Positions 1 to 12,400 are shown, counted from the first letter of the stretch. The stretch is DNA of 64,000 bases from Rhynchospora pubera (GCA_028095005.1 CM051459.1:113557431-113621430); one strand, 5' to 3'. The notes: generated by a model from the sequence alone, not told the origin. A program made the numbers and translations.

Positions 1-146
1 TCGACATACCTTTGGTTTTTCCATTCCAAGAAATAACGCATTCCGAAACCAAAAAAAAAACGATATATCTGGAAGATAATTAAGTAAATCGTGTAACAAC
101 GTTGGAAAATATAGAAAATAAGGGTACTAATTTGAAAATTACATAC

Positions 147-471
147 CGAAGGTTGTACTGGCTATACTGTTTTTCTCTGGATCAACATTGCTGTCTGAAG
201 GAATAATTGTTCTATCAATGTGGTGGGTACTTGGCATTTGCTTCTGCATTCCTATATGATCGGTTCATAGGAAAAACCACTCAAGTGAGTATCCTAATAG
301 GAAAAAAATGGATAATATCTGTAATATATAATTTCATCTATACTTACAGTTTAAGTTACGGAGACTAAAAGATTGAGGCGGTGAATAGAACACATAAAAT
401 AGCAAACAGCTGCCAACAAACAGGGACAAAAGGACACCATTTTCTTTTACCAAATTATTGGATCTCTTCAT
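147..471 (-). pseudogene. GT61 glycosyltransferase gene A, copy 1: exons 1-2 only (runs out of window)
   Basis: Two 5' exons of a Golgi GT61-type glycosyltransferase. Exon 1 (348-471) starts MKRSNNLVKENG and holds one hydrophobic signal-anchor (about residues 11-30), as expected for a type II Golgi protein. Its donor is GTAAGT. Exon 2 (147-251) encodes a polar stem. Joining them makes TGA at codon 42; paralogues B and C have TGG across the same junction, so this is read as a nonsense mutation. It is shared with copy 2 at 23432-23756, so it predates the duplication. The catalytic exons would lie left of base 1. Skipping exon 2 keeps frame (exon 1 ends in phase 1 and exon 3 starts with two bases), so some product remains possible. 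Confidence 0.75.
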
Positions 472-849
472 TTCTTAAGACTGCTCTAACACAAGCACCT
501 CAACCATATATGAAGCTAGTTTCACTTCTTATCATTAACTGAAACAGAGAGTTAAGAGTCTTACTTTTTTAGGTAGACCATCGATTACTCGAAGCACGTT
601 CCCCATTTTCAATACTCACTTCCATAAAAAAATTAAAAAAAATCCTCAATTGGAACAAGTTGAATCTTTTTTTTTTATTTTATTTTGGCAGAGCGCGCGT
701 AACAATAGATCAAAATATTTGTATACGTACATACAAGCGTAAAAGTTGGGGTTGACCAATTTTTTTTTTTTTTTTTGACATACTAGATAGCAGCTACCTA
801 GTTGGAAAAAAAAAACAGTATAGAGAGAACAAAGAAAAAAACTAGTGGA
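472..849. other. Upstream region of GT61 gene A, copy 1
   Basis: AT-rich 5' flank between the gene A start and the LINE debris, with poly-T and poly-A runs near 665-680 and 758-775. I see no gene and no convincing TATA box. The matching stretch in copy 2 is 23757-24136. Confidence 0.5.
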
Positions 850-1224
850 ACTTGAAGAAAAGGGTACCCTCATGGACGATCCACTCATGTATCGCTTGTG
901 TTGGACGAGAAGCATTCTTAAAAATTATGTTATTTCTTTCCAACCAAATCCCCTAGAGGGTAGCAACCAGAAACGTAGCAGTAGAAGCCTGGTTATCCAT
1001 AAACTTACCTCTAATTGCCTGAAATACAGAATCAATACTTTGAAGTTGCAGCCCATTAAACCCCATTAAATTCCAAACTGCTATTATGTAATTATATTCA
1101 CAGAATAAGTGATTAATAGATTTCAAAACATGTTGTTGGCACAGAAAACAGCACTGCTACACCGGTATGTTACGTCATAGCAATTGATCTTGAGTCAGGA
1201 TCTTCTCCGTCGCTAAAAACATGT
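850..1224 (-). mobile_element. LINE fragment, zf-RVT domain (copy 1)
   Basis: Reading the minus strand from about 1224 gives a degenerate zf-RVT domain typical of the end of plant non-LTR retrotransposon ORF2: FLATEKILTQDQLL, a stop, CCFLCQQ, then INHLFCEYN, VWNLMGF and, after another stop, GIWLERNNIIF. The C-x2-C and H..C pattern and the closing 'IW-ER-N-IF' motif support the call. It is decayed by several stops. It continues the LINE piece at 2345-3040, the two being split by another element. Confidence 0.75.
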
Positions 1225-2344
1225 GTCATGTTGGTAGTATTCTAAATATGTGTCGTGTCGTGTCACGTCAAACACGCCGTGTCCAGATCATCTCTCGTGT
1301 CGTGTCTAAATATTTCACGTGTCATGTTATGTCATGTCTAAATCCTAAGAGATAGACACGACACGTCTAAGGACACGCCATGCCTCGTGTCCTCGTGCCA
1401 TGCCGTGTTGTGTCTTCTTTAGACGTGTCGTGCCGTGACGTGTTCAGACACATTTAACTTTTTGACATGAATGTAATTTGTTTATGAAATTTAAAAATTA
1501 TGTTTAATAAAATACATCAAAAATTAAGAAAGTAGAAGTGCTTTACCATTGAATTAAAATATAGATTAATTTTTAACAATGAATTAATATTTTGAACAAT
1601 TTCTTATCGGACTTAATAATTATTTTACTAAAAAAATAAATCAAACTCATGAAAAGGTACACAACTATTTTTAATGTCTTCTAAGAGAGAACACCGATCA
1701 GCAAAGTATTTTAACCTTGCACCTTCAAATCTATGCAAATTTCAATGCTAAATTGTTGCTAGTCCGACCTGTTTAAACAAGACGAGAGAAATTAATATTG
1801 AAAATTTGAAAAAGTACAAGAGACGTAAAAAAATATTTTAATTTTTTGAGACAATTTAATTTTTTGAGACAATGAATAATTTATACTATCCTTATCAAAA
1901 CAATACAACATATGACAAAATAATATTTGATTTTTTTAAGACAAATCACATATAGATTTCTATCTTTAATTTGTGCATGGCTCTGAACCCTTTTACTTTT
2001 ATTTTTTATTTAATTATTGAATCACCCTAATTATATTGTAATCATTTGATTTCCAATTCTAACGATTTACAAGAGGTTTATTCGGAAATAAGTCTATTAA
2101 TAATCATTGATTTATGATTAAATGTATCTTTGACAAGATTTATGGAAAAAAATATAATTGTATGTACATAATTGAGAAATCCATTGTATTTCTATAACAC
2201 TTAATGTGTGTCTCCTTTTCGTATTTGGCGTGTCTGTAATATGTGTCGTGTCTTTCGTGTCGTGTCGTGTTCATATCCGTATCTTATCGTGTCGTACCAC
2301 CTCCGTGTCGTGCCGTGTTCGGACACGCCGTGCTTTTTTTAAAA
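1225..2344. mobile_element. Non-autonomous DNA element with cgtgtcgtgtc-rich ends, inserted in a LINE (copy 1)
   Basis: Both ends (about 1225-1450 and 2205-2340) are built from variants of cgtgtcgtgtc, partly in inverted orientation (acacgacacg), around an AT-rich centre without ORFs. This is the look of subterminal repeats in a non-autonomous hAT-like element. Both flanks are LINE ORF2 sequence on the minus strand, so it is an insertion. Exact ends and target duplication are not resolved; TAAAAACA on the left and TAAAACAC on the right are only a possible imperfect pair. Confidence 0.55.
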
Positions 2345-3040
2345 CACTACTTGTTGGTTACCATGCATATTCAAATTTAACAGCACTGAGTGTAGACTTG
2401 CTTGCAAAGCTGTCACAGGTGCAAGGAAATAAAGATGCCAAGAAAGAAGTGCATTCTTGGGTGTCAGAAGGTGGTTTTGAAATTGGTGTCGCTCATAACC
2501 AAAGAAGTGAAGGTTAGATCCAGTCCAATTGTCATACCAAACAAGATATTCTTTCCGCAACTGATATTAGAGACCTGCCGGACAGCTGAAAAAAGTAACG
2601 CAAAGATCTTAAATCTTTCCGGAAGAAGGATCCCGATTGATTCCAAACAAGAGGGTAGATGGACGTCTCTTTTAGCATAAAGAATTCTAGCAACGACAGT
2701 CCACTGTGAATCCGGTTAGCTATACAAGCGCCAACATCATCGAACAGTAGCGAAATATTGTGCAACTTCAGGTTTAGAAAACCTAAACCACCGTGTGACA
2801 TAGGTAAACACAATATTTCCCACGAAATCAGATGGCCATATCTTGTTTCCCTGCACCATTCTTACACCAAATGAAGTATTTTTCATATAAAATACGGATC
2901 CTTGATCCATAATAGTATAATTTAACTCGAAATTTACTCAGCCTAATGACTTTCGATAGTCGTGAAAAATGTGAACCAGTCCAAAGAAAAGAAGAATTTA
3001 AAATTTTCATGTGAGAAATTTGATGATATGCACCCATTAT
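2345..3040 (-). mobile_element. LINE fragment, reverse transcriptase tail (copy 1)
   Basis: The minus strand encodes overlapping pieces of LINE ORF2 downstream of the RT core. ILNSSFLWTGSHFSR and MCLPMSHGGLGFLNLKLHN (family pattern 'CLPK-x-GGLG-x-NL') are followed by SVAERISCLVWYDNWTG, like the usual 'IGDG..I.FW.D.W' stretch. The pieces lie in different frames, so the copy is dead. It precedes, in transcript order, the zf-RVT piece at 850-1224. Confidence 0.75.
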
Positions 3041-3169
3041 TCAGGGCCCTTCAGTTCCTAACAGAGAACAAGTTAATAGCTACACTATAATTGGCATAAC
3101 AAAATTAGATATTGGCTATTTTACCGTTTCTTGCTCAAAACAACAAATGACATGAATGATTTATTATAC

Positions 3170-5551
3170 TCATCCCTTGATTAGTTCAAGAGCTTTTACT
3201 AGCACTGGTTCAAACCTAGTCACATTAAGCCTTAAATCTTGCTCATTCCAGTAGTACTTCTGCCTATAACTCCACCCTTTGCTATTTACCGAGTCGGGGT
3301 CTTTTATGACGGGATCATCCCATCCATACTTATCTAGCAATGAACTCTCTTCTGGTGTTATTTGGTAGTCTATCCGTCTTAGCCTCATGTCGTCAGCTGG
3401 TTCATCATAGCACGAATTCGCATAAAAATCCATGGCTTGACCACCCAATGGTAACACTTGGACCATTACTGCATTTGTTCTTAGGAACAGGGTATGTGTC
3501 AGCGCAGCACCATGTACACCCATCAGCACGTCACGTGAGTCGACTAGCTTCGACATCTCAGTCAGATTATCACTTCTTTTGGGCTCCACCTGCACAACCT
3601 GTCAGAAAGGAAAACACTTAAAATTTTCTTTTCAAAGTAGATTGCTCGAATTTACAATCTAAAAATTGTTTATCCTGTCTGTCCTTTTTTAGTTTTTTTG
3701 CTGGACTTACCTCAAAACCATTTTTCTCAATGACATCAGTTATCTCTTCTTGATTGAGAAACCTTCTAGATTTAGATCTCACCACAAGCATAAGCCTGGG
3801 CTTCTTCTCTGGACGCTTATCCATCTTGTACGGTAATTCTACATCCATTGGCAACGAATAGATAGATCGAATGTACAATTTGAATCTGTACATGTCGAAC
3901 CCATCAAAAGCTCTTTTTGGATCAATGCTGAGATCCTTATGGTTCAGAAGACCAACCAACATGTGCCGGTAGCAACGGATTTCCTTATCTTCATCAAAAT
4001 TTTCGACCTTATACCGAGAAAGATCTTTGAATATCAAACTAAATTTGTCCAAAAACCATTGTTGGTGGTTTATTAAAAGAAACTGAACTTCTCGGTTAAG
4101 TGGTTTCGATGCGAGGAAAAGGGGGATAATCACATCAGTAAAGTCATGCCATATGTTTCCTGTTGGACCACCCAAGGAAAGCAAAATGGCAGGGGTGTTT
4201 CTTTGGCCAATTGTGCAGAGAGGTGCATTCTGTGGGCCACGCAACTGTTTTACTGTCACATTTTTGGAGAAGTAATTGTACATCTTCTGAGAATAAGCAT
4301 TCACACTCCATTCCTGCTCATAATTTTCAGTAGATGGAGGAATTACGAAGAAGACGGTAGTAATGTTATATCCTTGGGTTCTAACATCACCCGTCATGTT
4401 ACATATATAAGTCGCTACGGTAATCTGAGAAATCGCATATTGGTTTAGTTGGGACTGCATCTTCGAATTTTTCAACACTGGAATCTACAAATTAAGAAAA
4501 AAGATTTTATTAATAAGACATTTATTAATAAATTATTATTTATTTGCAAGGTTTCAATAAGTGGTTCGCATAATTTAGAGGTTGAGAGTGATTTCACAGT
4601 CAATAAACTACCATTCAGGTATTCTATATATCATATTTTATTTGAAATAACACAAAGCAAAAAAAAAATCATTATTAACACATCTGTGACTTAATTAATA
4701 TAAAGAGGAATTTAGAAAACACCAAATACCAATGTTGTTGCTCATATTTCAAGCTTTTCCACATAACTTTGAATCTTATTAATCTGAGTGTGAAACAGTG
4801 AAAGTATGTTCAAAATAGTTAAAATGTGATTAATTCGTAAACCATTTTTTTAAAGCTACTAAAACTTTTCTGTTTTATGAACCGCGCTACAACTGTGTTT
4901 TATATAACAAAGGATCGTTATATATTTAGTTCTGAATACGGCGTTCATATCTCTGAAATACCTCTAAACTTGTTTCATCACTGTTTTATTGACGCTATTT
5001 AAAACCTTGAGACAATTATTAGTTGATAAATATACTTTTCTCCAAAGATAAACCATTTTGAATGTAACTACGAAATTTTACACGTAAACAAAACATTTGT
5101 AACATATATAACAGAAAGTTGGTGTGGCTAAAGTTGATGGTGAATCTCTTATTTTCTCCATATTGATAGAGTAGGAAAAAAAAAAATTGAAGAAGAAAAG
5201 AAAAGGAAACAAAAAAAGAGATATTTGCAAAAATGAGAAAATACCAAATGTTGAATCGTTACTCCATTTCTCAGGATGAACGTCAGCATTCATAGGCGGA
5301 ACCATCACATCGTTTCGTTCTCTGTTTGTTTCTTCATTTATGTTCCCTAACAAATTAAGCAAGCATAATTAACTCCAAGGACATGATAAAGATGAAAAGG
5401 AAGAGTTTTTCTTTTCAAATAACTCACATCTTAGGTTATGAATCCAGAAAGATTGTGGCGATGAATAAAATATAGCAAAGAGCAAGAAGGTGCCAACTAG
5501 AAGCAACAGATAGAACCAACTCTCTTTCCCTAAATCCTTTGATAACTTCAT
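3170..5551 (-). pseudogene. GT61 glycosyltransferase gene B, copy 1 (frameshifted)
   Basis: Four-exon GT61 (DUF563) gene: exon 1 5428-5551, exon 2 5245-5346, exon 3 3711-4484, exon 4 3170-3598, all with GT..AG boundaries. Exon 1 starts MKLSKDLGKESW and carries a signal-anchor (an in-frame ATG lies 18 nt upstream). The join with exon 2 gives TGG. Catalytic-domain marks are MTGDVRTQGYN, GNIWHDFTDVIIPLFL, GVHGAALTH and LLDKYGWDDP. Exon 3 is 774 nt where the reading frame needs 773 or an equivalent: after CDFSDYRSD the frame runs into a stop and CNMTGDVR resumes in another frame. The break is at an ATATAT run near 4405. A product begun at an internal Met (4478) would lack the membrane anchor. Members of the family include XAT xylan arabinosyltransferases; the substrate here is unknown. 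Probably a recent pseudogene. Confidence 0.8.
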
Positions 5552-5705
5552 CTCTCTACGTACTCTCAATTATTTTCTACGTATGGAATGAAACGAACTG
5601 TACTCAAATCATGATATTCAGTTTCCGAACTCACGCCAGTAAATAGGTACAAATTTAAGTGTACTTGGATTTTGTACGGACTGTATATCACTCGGTCAAT
5701 TCAAC

Positions 5706-6004
5706 CCATGCTGTCAAATGTGTGTCGTTTCACACATTTCCGTTCCGTTCCGTCCAAACGGAACAGCTAATGGAAGGGTTTTCAGTTTCGCTTCTAAAAA
5801 CGAAACAGACGCTAGTAAACATTAGTGTTCTACTGAAAATTTGGCTGAAATCAATGAAAAATATACTAAAATCAATAGAAAATGCTAAACGAAACAGCTA
5901 ACGAAACGGAACGAAAACGAAATATAATTTACTTACATTAGCTGGAACGAAACAGAAACAGCACATACCAGTTCCGCTTCTATTTCCCACGTTTGACACC
6001 CTTA
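5706..6004. mobile_element. hAT-type MITE with CTGTCAAA termini (copy 1)
   Basis: About 300 bp bounded by CTGTCAAATGTG on the left and CACGTTTGACACCC on the right (inverted), with internal runs of gaaacgaaacgg / ccgttccgtt in opposite orientations. The same architecture occurs at 20850-21083, where an 8-bp target duplication is clear. No ORF. Confidence 0.6.
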
Positions 6005-6710
6005 ATCACATGCAACCAAAATAATTAATTTTCACAACTTGTTATGGGCATAAGGAATCAAAATTTCGAACCTTTGTGAATAATTTTGACTTCTTGAATT
6101 AAATACATTTTGACGACGAAATTTTAAAGAAGGCGCGCATTATTTTACGGTTGTAATTAAGTTGTAACGGAACCTTCAGCTCGAGGCGCGAGGTCTTAGC
6201 AAGACAACTTGCGATGGAAACAATAGCTACTGCCTCTTTTCCAAATTCTAAAGTTCTGAAGGAGGTCAAACAAGATAAATTATAGATCTTTAAAAAAAAA
6301 AAAAAAGTGTCAAACAAGAACGATTTTTCTGGTTTTGGAAATGCTGCGCATCAGATCCATATATTCATTAATTGAAAGAGATTTAAATTGATTATCTTAG
6401 ACTAGGTATGCTAATAGATTGAAATTTAGTAAGCATATATGGGTTGACTTGACCGTACCGATCTTCAGTCCTTCAGTAATTCGATTTAATAGAAGGACGG
6501 TACCTTTTTTTTATTCCAAAAGTCTTCACAGTCGTAGTTTTTTTTATTTTTTTTTCGCGCAAACTCTTGACTTTAGTATAATGTTACAATATTGTGACTT
6601 GCTATAGCATCTTTTCATTTTAAAGAGAAATTGCTGTGGCATCTACATTAATCTAAACTATAACAATAACTATATATATGCAATTATAAACATCAATAAC
6701 CTAACATACA

Positions 6711-6713
<3 letters not shown>

Positions 6714-6758
<45 letters not shown>
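6714..6758. repeat. (AT)n microsatellite
   Basis: Perfect AT dinucleotide run. The copy 2 counterpart (29997-30051) is longer, which accounts for most of the change in offset between the two duplicate copies. Confidence 0.95.
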
Positions 6759-6762
<4 letters not shown>

Positions 6763-7909
6763 CACAATGAATTGACATAATTACAGCTATAACCATTGCT
6801 CATATTTTATTGACCAAATTTATGCTGCATAATAATTTTTGTAATTTCTATTGCTTATTATTTTTACAATTTTGGTCATTTGCTCTCTAAAAGGTTAAAG
6901 CAAATTTATTTTTCATCAAATTAGGATAGCTAATTAGCTAATAGTCCAAATTTTTATCATTAATGCGTCTTCATAGTTCTTTACTTCTCTTCTCTAGAGT
7001 CGCTGCACTATCATCAATCTCTCATTTTGTGATTGTCAAAGTTGAGCATTTAATATTCATCTTCCAATTTTTCTCAAATATCTTACTAGTAACTTCATAT
7101 TCTCATTAACCGGGAAAAAAATTCATATTCGCATTGTTTCTATTGATCTAACCGATATTAATCTATTTGTTCTTTTAATTTTGATTTTTAATTTAGTGGC
7201 AAATCAGTTGCCAATTTCTTTTTAATTAGACTTTTGACTTTAATCTAGTAGCATTTTTTTAAAAAAAAAAGAAATGGCATGCTTTTGTTCATAATATAGG
7301 AGATGTGTCTTCTCAAAAATTCATGAGGAATAAATTGGAGGTTAAAACTTGAATATTCATTCTGATAATTCTAATTTCAATGGATGATAAAATTGATAAT
7401 TTCTTATTGGAAGGGACAAAATCTTAAGTTTTTCTATGTACGTATTTCTGCTGAAGATGGAAAGTACACCGTGCGTTTATTTATTATTTATTATACACGT
7501 TTATCAAAGTTACGTTAAATAATTCATCGCATTAATTTCGTAAATAACATATGGTTGCTCCCTATGAACCTGATTTGCATCTCACTCCAACATGCGTGAG
7601 ACCGACGGCGCCTGCCTTGCTGGTGCTTACCAGACAACTTTTGTTTAGGGTTTAGACTTTAGTGTTGAGAGTTTAGACGTACGGGCCATTCAATTATATT
7701 TTTTTATTTTTTTTGGTGTGCACATATTTAAAGAGAATATTTACATATTTAGATCAAAATATGCATATTTCTGCGTTTCCTCTTTAAAATTTCACGACTG
7801 ATCGAATTTACAACTATAACTAATACATACCAAATTACCAATTTACAAATATATCACGATAAATAGGAGTGAGAGTCGGTTACTGGAGAAGTTTGTTCTG
7901 AATCTGCGC

Positions 7910-8130
7910 AATGTTTTCTTCTGACAGGGACATAGAAGTACCTGTTTTCTGACTAAGGCAATTATTCACCCTATTGAAAACAGTGAGTGCTTATCTCATT
8001 TATGTCGATCTAGTTAATCTCTTCTCCATATAGTAATGCAGCGGGCTATTTCAGTTCTCGATCTTAGCAATGTTTTTTTCTGACAGGGACATAGAAGTAC
8101 TTGCTTTCGGGCTAAGGCAATTATTCTGCT
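7910..8130. repeat. 60-bp imperfect direct repeat, ~159-bp spacing
   Basis: The stretch around gacagggacatagaagtac (about 7910-7970) recurs at about 8069-8130 with the same downstream ctaaggcaattattc. It is noncoding and duplicated again in copy 2 (31204-31424). Possibly a remnant of a tandem repeat or paired LTR scraps; not identified. Confidence 0.7.
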
Positions 8131-8562
8131 GAGTGCACAATGATATATATCAATATAAGAACTCTAAATAAAACTAATAAAAGCACAAAATTTAGGGACC
8201 CTAGTGATAACAGCTGAATTTAATTATTTATAAATCCGAGACGTAGTTAAAATATGGATCCATTAAATTTACAAAATAATCGAATTAACTCGAAAAGTAA
8301 AATAAACAATTTATTTAACCATGATCTCCAGGGGGATGGGGTTGGGGGTGATATATGAATGGCACAAAAATTAAGGATGACACATTATTATAATTATTTG
8401 AATTGCAGACCTACTTCTATTATTTTTTCTCAAAAACATAATTAATTATTTTCTTTTTTAAGTGGAAAACGTAATATTAGAAAGTAAACTTTTTTTAGTG
8501 AAGTCAAAAATCTGTTTAATTCAAAAGTAGTTTCAAAATTCAGTGGGTCAATTGATCACCCT

Positions 8563-8590
8563 GGCTCTTCTTTGGCTCCAGCTGCACAAG
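8563..8590 (-). pseudogene. Possible scrap of a GT61 exon 4
   Basis: On the minus strand this reads LVQLEPKKS followed, two residues later, by DQLTH. Gene B exon 4 begins VVQVEPKRSDNLTE. Such a short match, in a spacer between GT61 genes, could be a relic of a deleted fourth paralogue or chance. The copy 2 equivalent is 31857-31884. Confidence 0.35.
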
Positions 8591-9305
8591 CATTATTATA
8601 TGATGACATTTATGTCATATAAATAATTATAGAAATAAATGCATTTTTGTCATCAAATAATTTGAATAATTTTTATTGGTTAGATTCAATAACTCATATA
8701 CAAATATCATACGATACTTCTGCATGATTTTTGAAAATTTTTCAATATTATCTTTTTCTTTTTGAAGGTTGGTTTGAAACCAACGATTTTGTTATAAGAA
8801 ATTTGAAAATAAATACTCTCTCCATAAATCGAACGAAGGATCACTTAGTTGACGGAATAGAGCGAAACCACTGGACCAAACAACCCAGCTTAAAAAATTT
8901 TCTATATTATCAATTTCATATATAATTATTGGATGGATGCCCATCCGTAAAATAAGATAATTGCCTAATTGATGTTTCCTTAAAGTTCTCTGACAATTTC
9001 AAAATGTGTACTTTTTTTTTTGTGAAAAAGGTAAAGAAATGATTTTAAACTCTATCCCTTGAGAAGTTTATGGGATTTGATTAGATGTACCGGTCTAAAT
9101 TTTTTTTCATGAAGCCGTACATCTTGCTCGATACCAACAGAGAAAAATGTGATAGTAAAAATTAATTCGATGTCCACATCCCTAAGTACTAATAACTCGT
9201 TTTATCCTTTGTGATCACCCAAAAACATACAAAACGGTCAGTCGGGCAATTTGTAAAGCACCTTGGGTGCGCGAATTGTCGAACACTATGCAAATTGATT
9301 CATTT

Positions 9306-9446
9306 GGCTCCATTTGGATGAGGTGTGGAAAGAAAGAAGAAGTATTGGAAAGTGTGTAACTTTGTGAAGAGTTTGAATTATTTATAATAAATTTCTCTCT
9401 TTTCTTTCCTTCTTCCTTTCTTCCCACACGGTATCCAAACGGAACC
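9306..9446. mobile_element. Short MITE, gttTGGAT family (copy 1)
   Basis: 141-bp element with inverted ends GGCTCCATTTGGAT and ATCCAAACGGAACC. Its core, ggaaagtgtgtaactttg, recurs in two other elements of this window (47424-47592 and 48966-49117) within different TIR-flanked contexts. No coding capacity. It lies 2 bp from the CACTA end at 9449. Confidence 0.75.
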
Positions 9447-9448
9447 TT

Positions 9449-12400
9449 CACTACTAGAATTTCGTTTATCTGTGTCGGACCACCGACATATTAGAGTCGC
9501 TAAATCAAGTAGCGACGCAGAAAGGAAAAAGCGGCGGGAGGGCTTTTATTAGGTGTCGGTAGGCCGACACAGATAAGTTAAGACGCATAAATATTCAAAA
9601 GAGAGACACTCTCAAGTTTTGTATAGGGACGCAAATATGCTGTATATTGGCGTCAGTACTCCGACACGTATAATGAGAGACGCATAATATTTTTTGGTTT
9701 ATTTCAAGTTCCAACAGCTCAAATCAGATGTAAATTTAGTTCAGTGTGTTGTACTGTTATAATATATTTATAACTTGATTTAATTTGAGTCTTAAATTTT
9801 CAAATTTCATCGCCTAATATTTTTGTTAGTTAATTCATATGATTTTATGCAACTTCTATTGCATGTTTGATTTTTATTCATAATTTAGTAATATGTATTA
9901 ATTAGATGGATTTTTTTTTGTTAAAAATCATACAAAAACGTAAATTGTTTATTTTTTTATAAGAAAAAATTCATATAATGTTACATTCATGTTTAAGGTA
10001 CCCATACGGAACATATCAAAGTATTTTTACATTTATTTTAGTATTTTTATGGCACCACTTAGAAATTCTGTTAATAATATTCTTGTAAAGTCGATTTAAA
10101 TAAGTCACAAAATTAATTTAGCCGTGCTGCCGTAAAATATCATGACCAAGAGAAAGCATGGGCCCAAATGCACTAAACATTTATTTTACCTTTTTCTTAT
10201 TTTCTCATACGGTTTTCATAAAAAAGAAAATTCCTTTTTTTACAAATGGCGCCAAATATTTCAATTCTTTTTTACGATGGCGCCAATTTATTCTGCCAAA
10301 GTTTGTTACCATATTTTTATCCGTACCATTCCAGTCATCCGTCCCATTACTATATATATTTTTAATTATAACTTTGTTACTAAAAGCATGTTCATGCGCA
10401 TTTTTTATACCATGTTTCCCTAAAAATATTATAATCATATAATTAACTAATACGATTTTTATTCCAAACTTTACTAGTCAAAAATTGCATATTTACTACC
10501 AAAAGTTCAAAACTTTCTTGTTTTTCTAGAATTTATTTAATAGTTAAAAAGAAATAGAGTTGTTAAAAAGGATTTTAGTTGGTGAATTTTGGCTGATGAA
10601 ATCAATCTCTCCAAATTTTTATGATCACACTTAATAAGTATTCGAGCTCTTAAATAATTATAAAATTAAACTAATATAACTAATCTTACATCTCCAAATT
10701 TTGACTATCTTATGTTGTGTCAACATTGCGTGTCAATCGTGTCGTATCAGTTTTCGTATTGTGTCGACTCATGTCAACACAATTTTGTATGAGACGACAC
10801 ATCGATGGCGAATCATCCATTCCCATATGATTTTTTTTTGGCATTTGCAATCTTAGTGAGTGAATAGATTGAAAATGCAAATTAAAATATCATTAGATAT
10901 TATTAAAATAATTGCACGTGATGTTTTGCCTTATTAATTTGAAGGGTTCAGATATATATATATATTTTTGATGATTTATAAAATTAAATAAAAGTAAAAG
11001 AATATGAAAAATGAGTGATGGATTTTTTATAATGTTTTATAAGTTCTGGAGTTTATTTGATATTTGATCAAGTGGCTAAAAAAATGAACATGTTAGAATT
11101 ATTTTGTTATAGTTAACGACATCTGTTCATTTTTTTAGCCTTTTGATCAACTTAATTGATAAGCATAATTACTGTTCTAGTGAAAAATAAAAAGAATTAC
11201 TTCCTAAATTTTAATAATTTATTCTTTAAAACATTCTAGGTAAAGTTCTTAACTTGACAAATACAACATTAGATATATTCACTTGTCAATACAGGCCTAA
11301 CATTAGAGGAATGGTTTTCAAACAAGTTAACAGATTGTTATTATATATTCAAAAAAAAAATTTGTCAATTTGTCATTATATTACATATCAATTATCACGG
11401 TTCATGTAACAAAGGAGTTTTTAAGAGGCATAGGTGAACACGTGGCATAAAGGAATTAAGCATGCATTGAAACTATGCATTTAAAAATTTGACACGTAAG
11501 GAGATTGCATGAGGCCAAGCGGTTACTTTTTTTTTCCTGGTCAAAACATTTAAGAAGTAAAAATTAAATACAAATTTTTAATTTAGTACTCAGAACTTTG
11601 AATATCAAAAATAAATCCAAAATATAATTAATATTAAAATATCAAAAATTTCAAAATATCATATCAATAACCGCTAAATTGAATGTCATATATATATGAT
11701 TTTTTTTATCTAATCATACAAATTATTGAGTAATGCTACAGCCAAACATATTTAATGTTAATGTTTAGCTCTATGTTTTCACTAATACTGTTAACTTTCT
11801 TCCACCCTTGCGCGCTAAAAAATATCAATAGAATTTTCATTAGAAAAATATTTCATTTGTGGGTACCACTTTTCAACGAAGCAAAAAAATTTGCAATTTT
11901 ATATTAGAAGTATATACTAGCTAGAATCATGCAAAAGAATATACTAGTATATTTGACATGGAATTTGTTTCGTATAAATTTATATTGAATAACATAGTGT
12001 TATTCTCATTTTTTTGTCCAAACTAAGAATAAAACAAGATAAGCTTAAAATTAATTATTTAAAATTAATTTAGTTATTGATATTAATAATTCAGCGGGAA
12101 AGTTAAAATTCCCCCCTAACTCATGTCATGAAATATTCTAAACAAAAATTAATTCAGCGGCAAAAAGATTTAAGAGAGCGAAAATTTTTTGGAGACTATT
12201 TCAAATGATGGTTTCCGACTTCCCGACATCTAAGTTCATTGCATCAACAATACAAACTCTGCATTAAAATTTTCATTCGTTGGATGTTAAACTGACGATA
12301 AGATTTCTCATAGAATAATTCTTCGCTAATAAAATACCTCAATTAGTGCACTCCCTCCCTCCATAACCGCACGCCCTTATCTCAAATTGCATCCTTCTCT

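Larger units (their letters stand above)
5552..9305. other. Gene-poor AT-rich spacer (copy 1)
   Basis: Left of the CACTA element. It holds a hAT-type MITE (5706-6004), an (AT)n run, a 60-bp imperfect direct repeat (7910-8130) and a 28-bp GT61-like scrap (8563-8590), listed separately. I see no gene in the remainder; short ORFs lack family features. Same content at 28836-32599. Confidence 0.6.

Noticed and set aside
3340..3621. Plus-strand ORFs across GT61 exons (also 4146-4448, 14947-15162, 21733-22149)
   Set aside because: Antisense shadows of the GT61 coding exons.
10142..10442. Overlapping ORFs on both strands (also at 33437-33737)
   Set aside because: AT-rich, three mutually overlapping frames, no domain, inside a CACTA element; duplicated only because the segment is.
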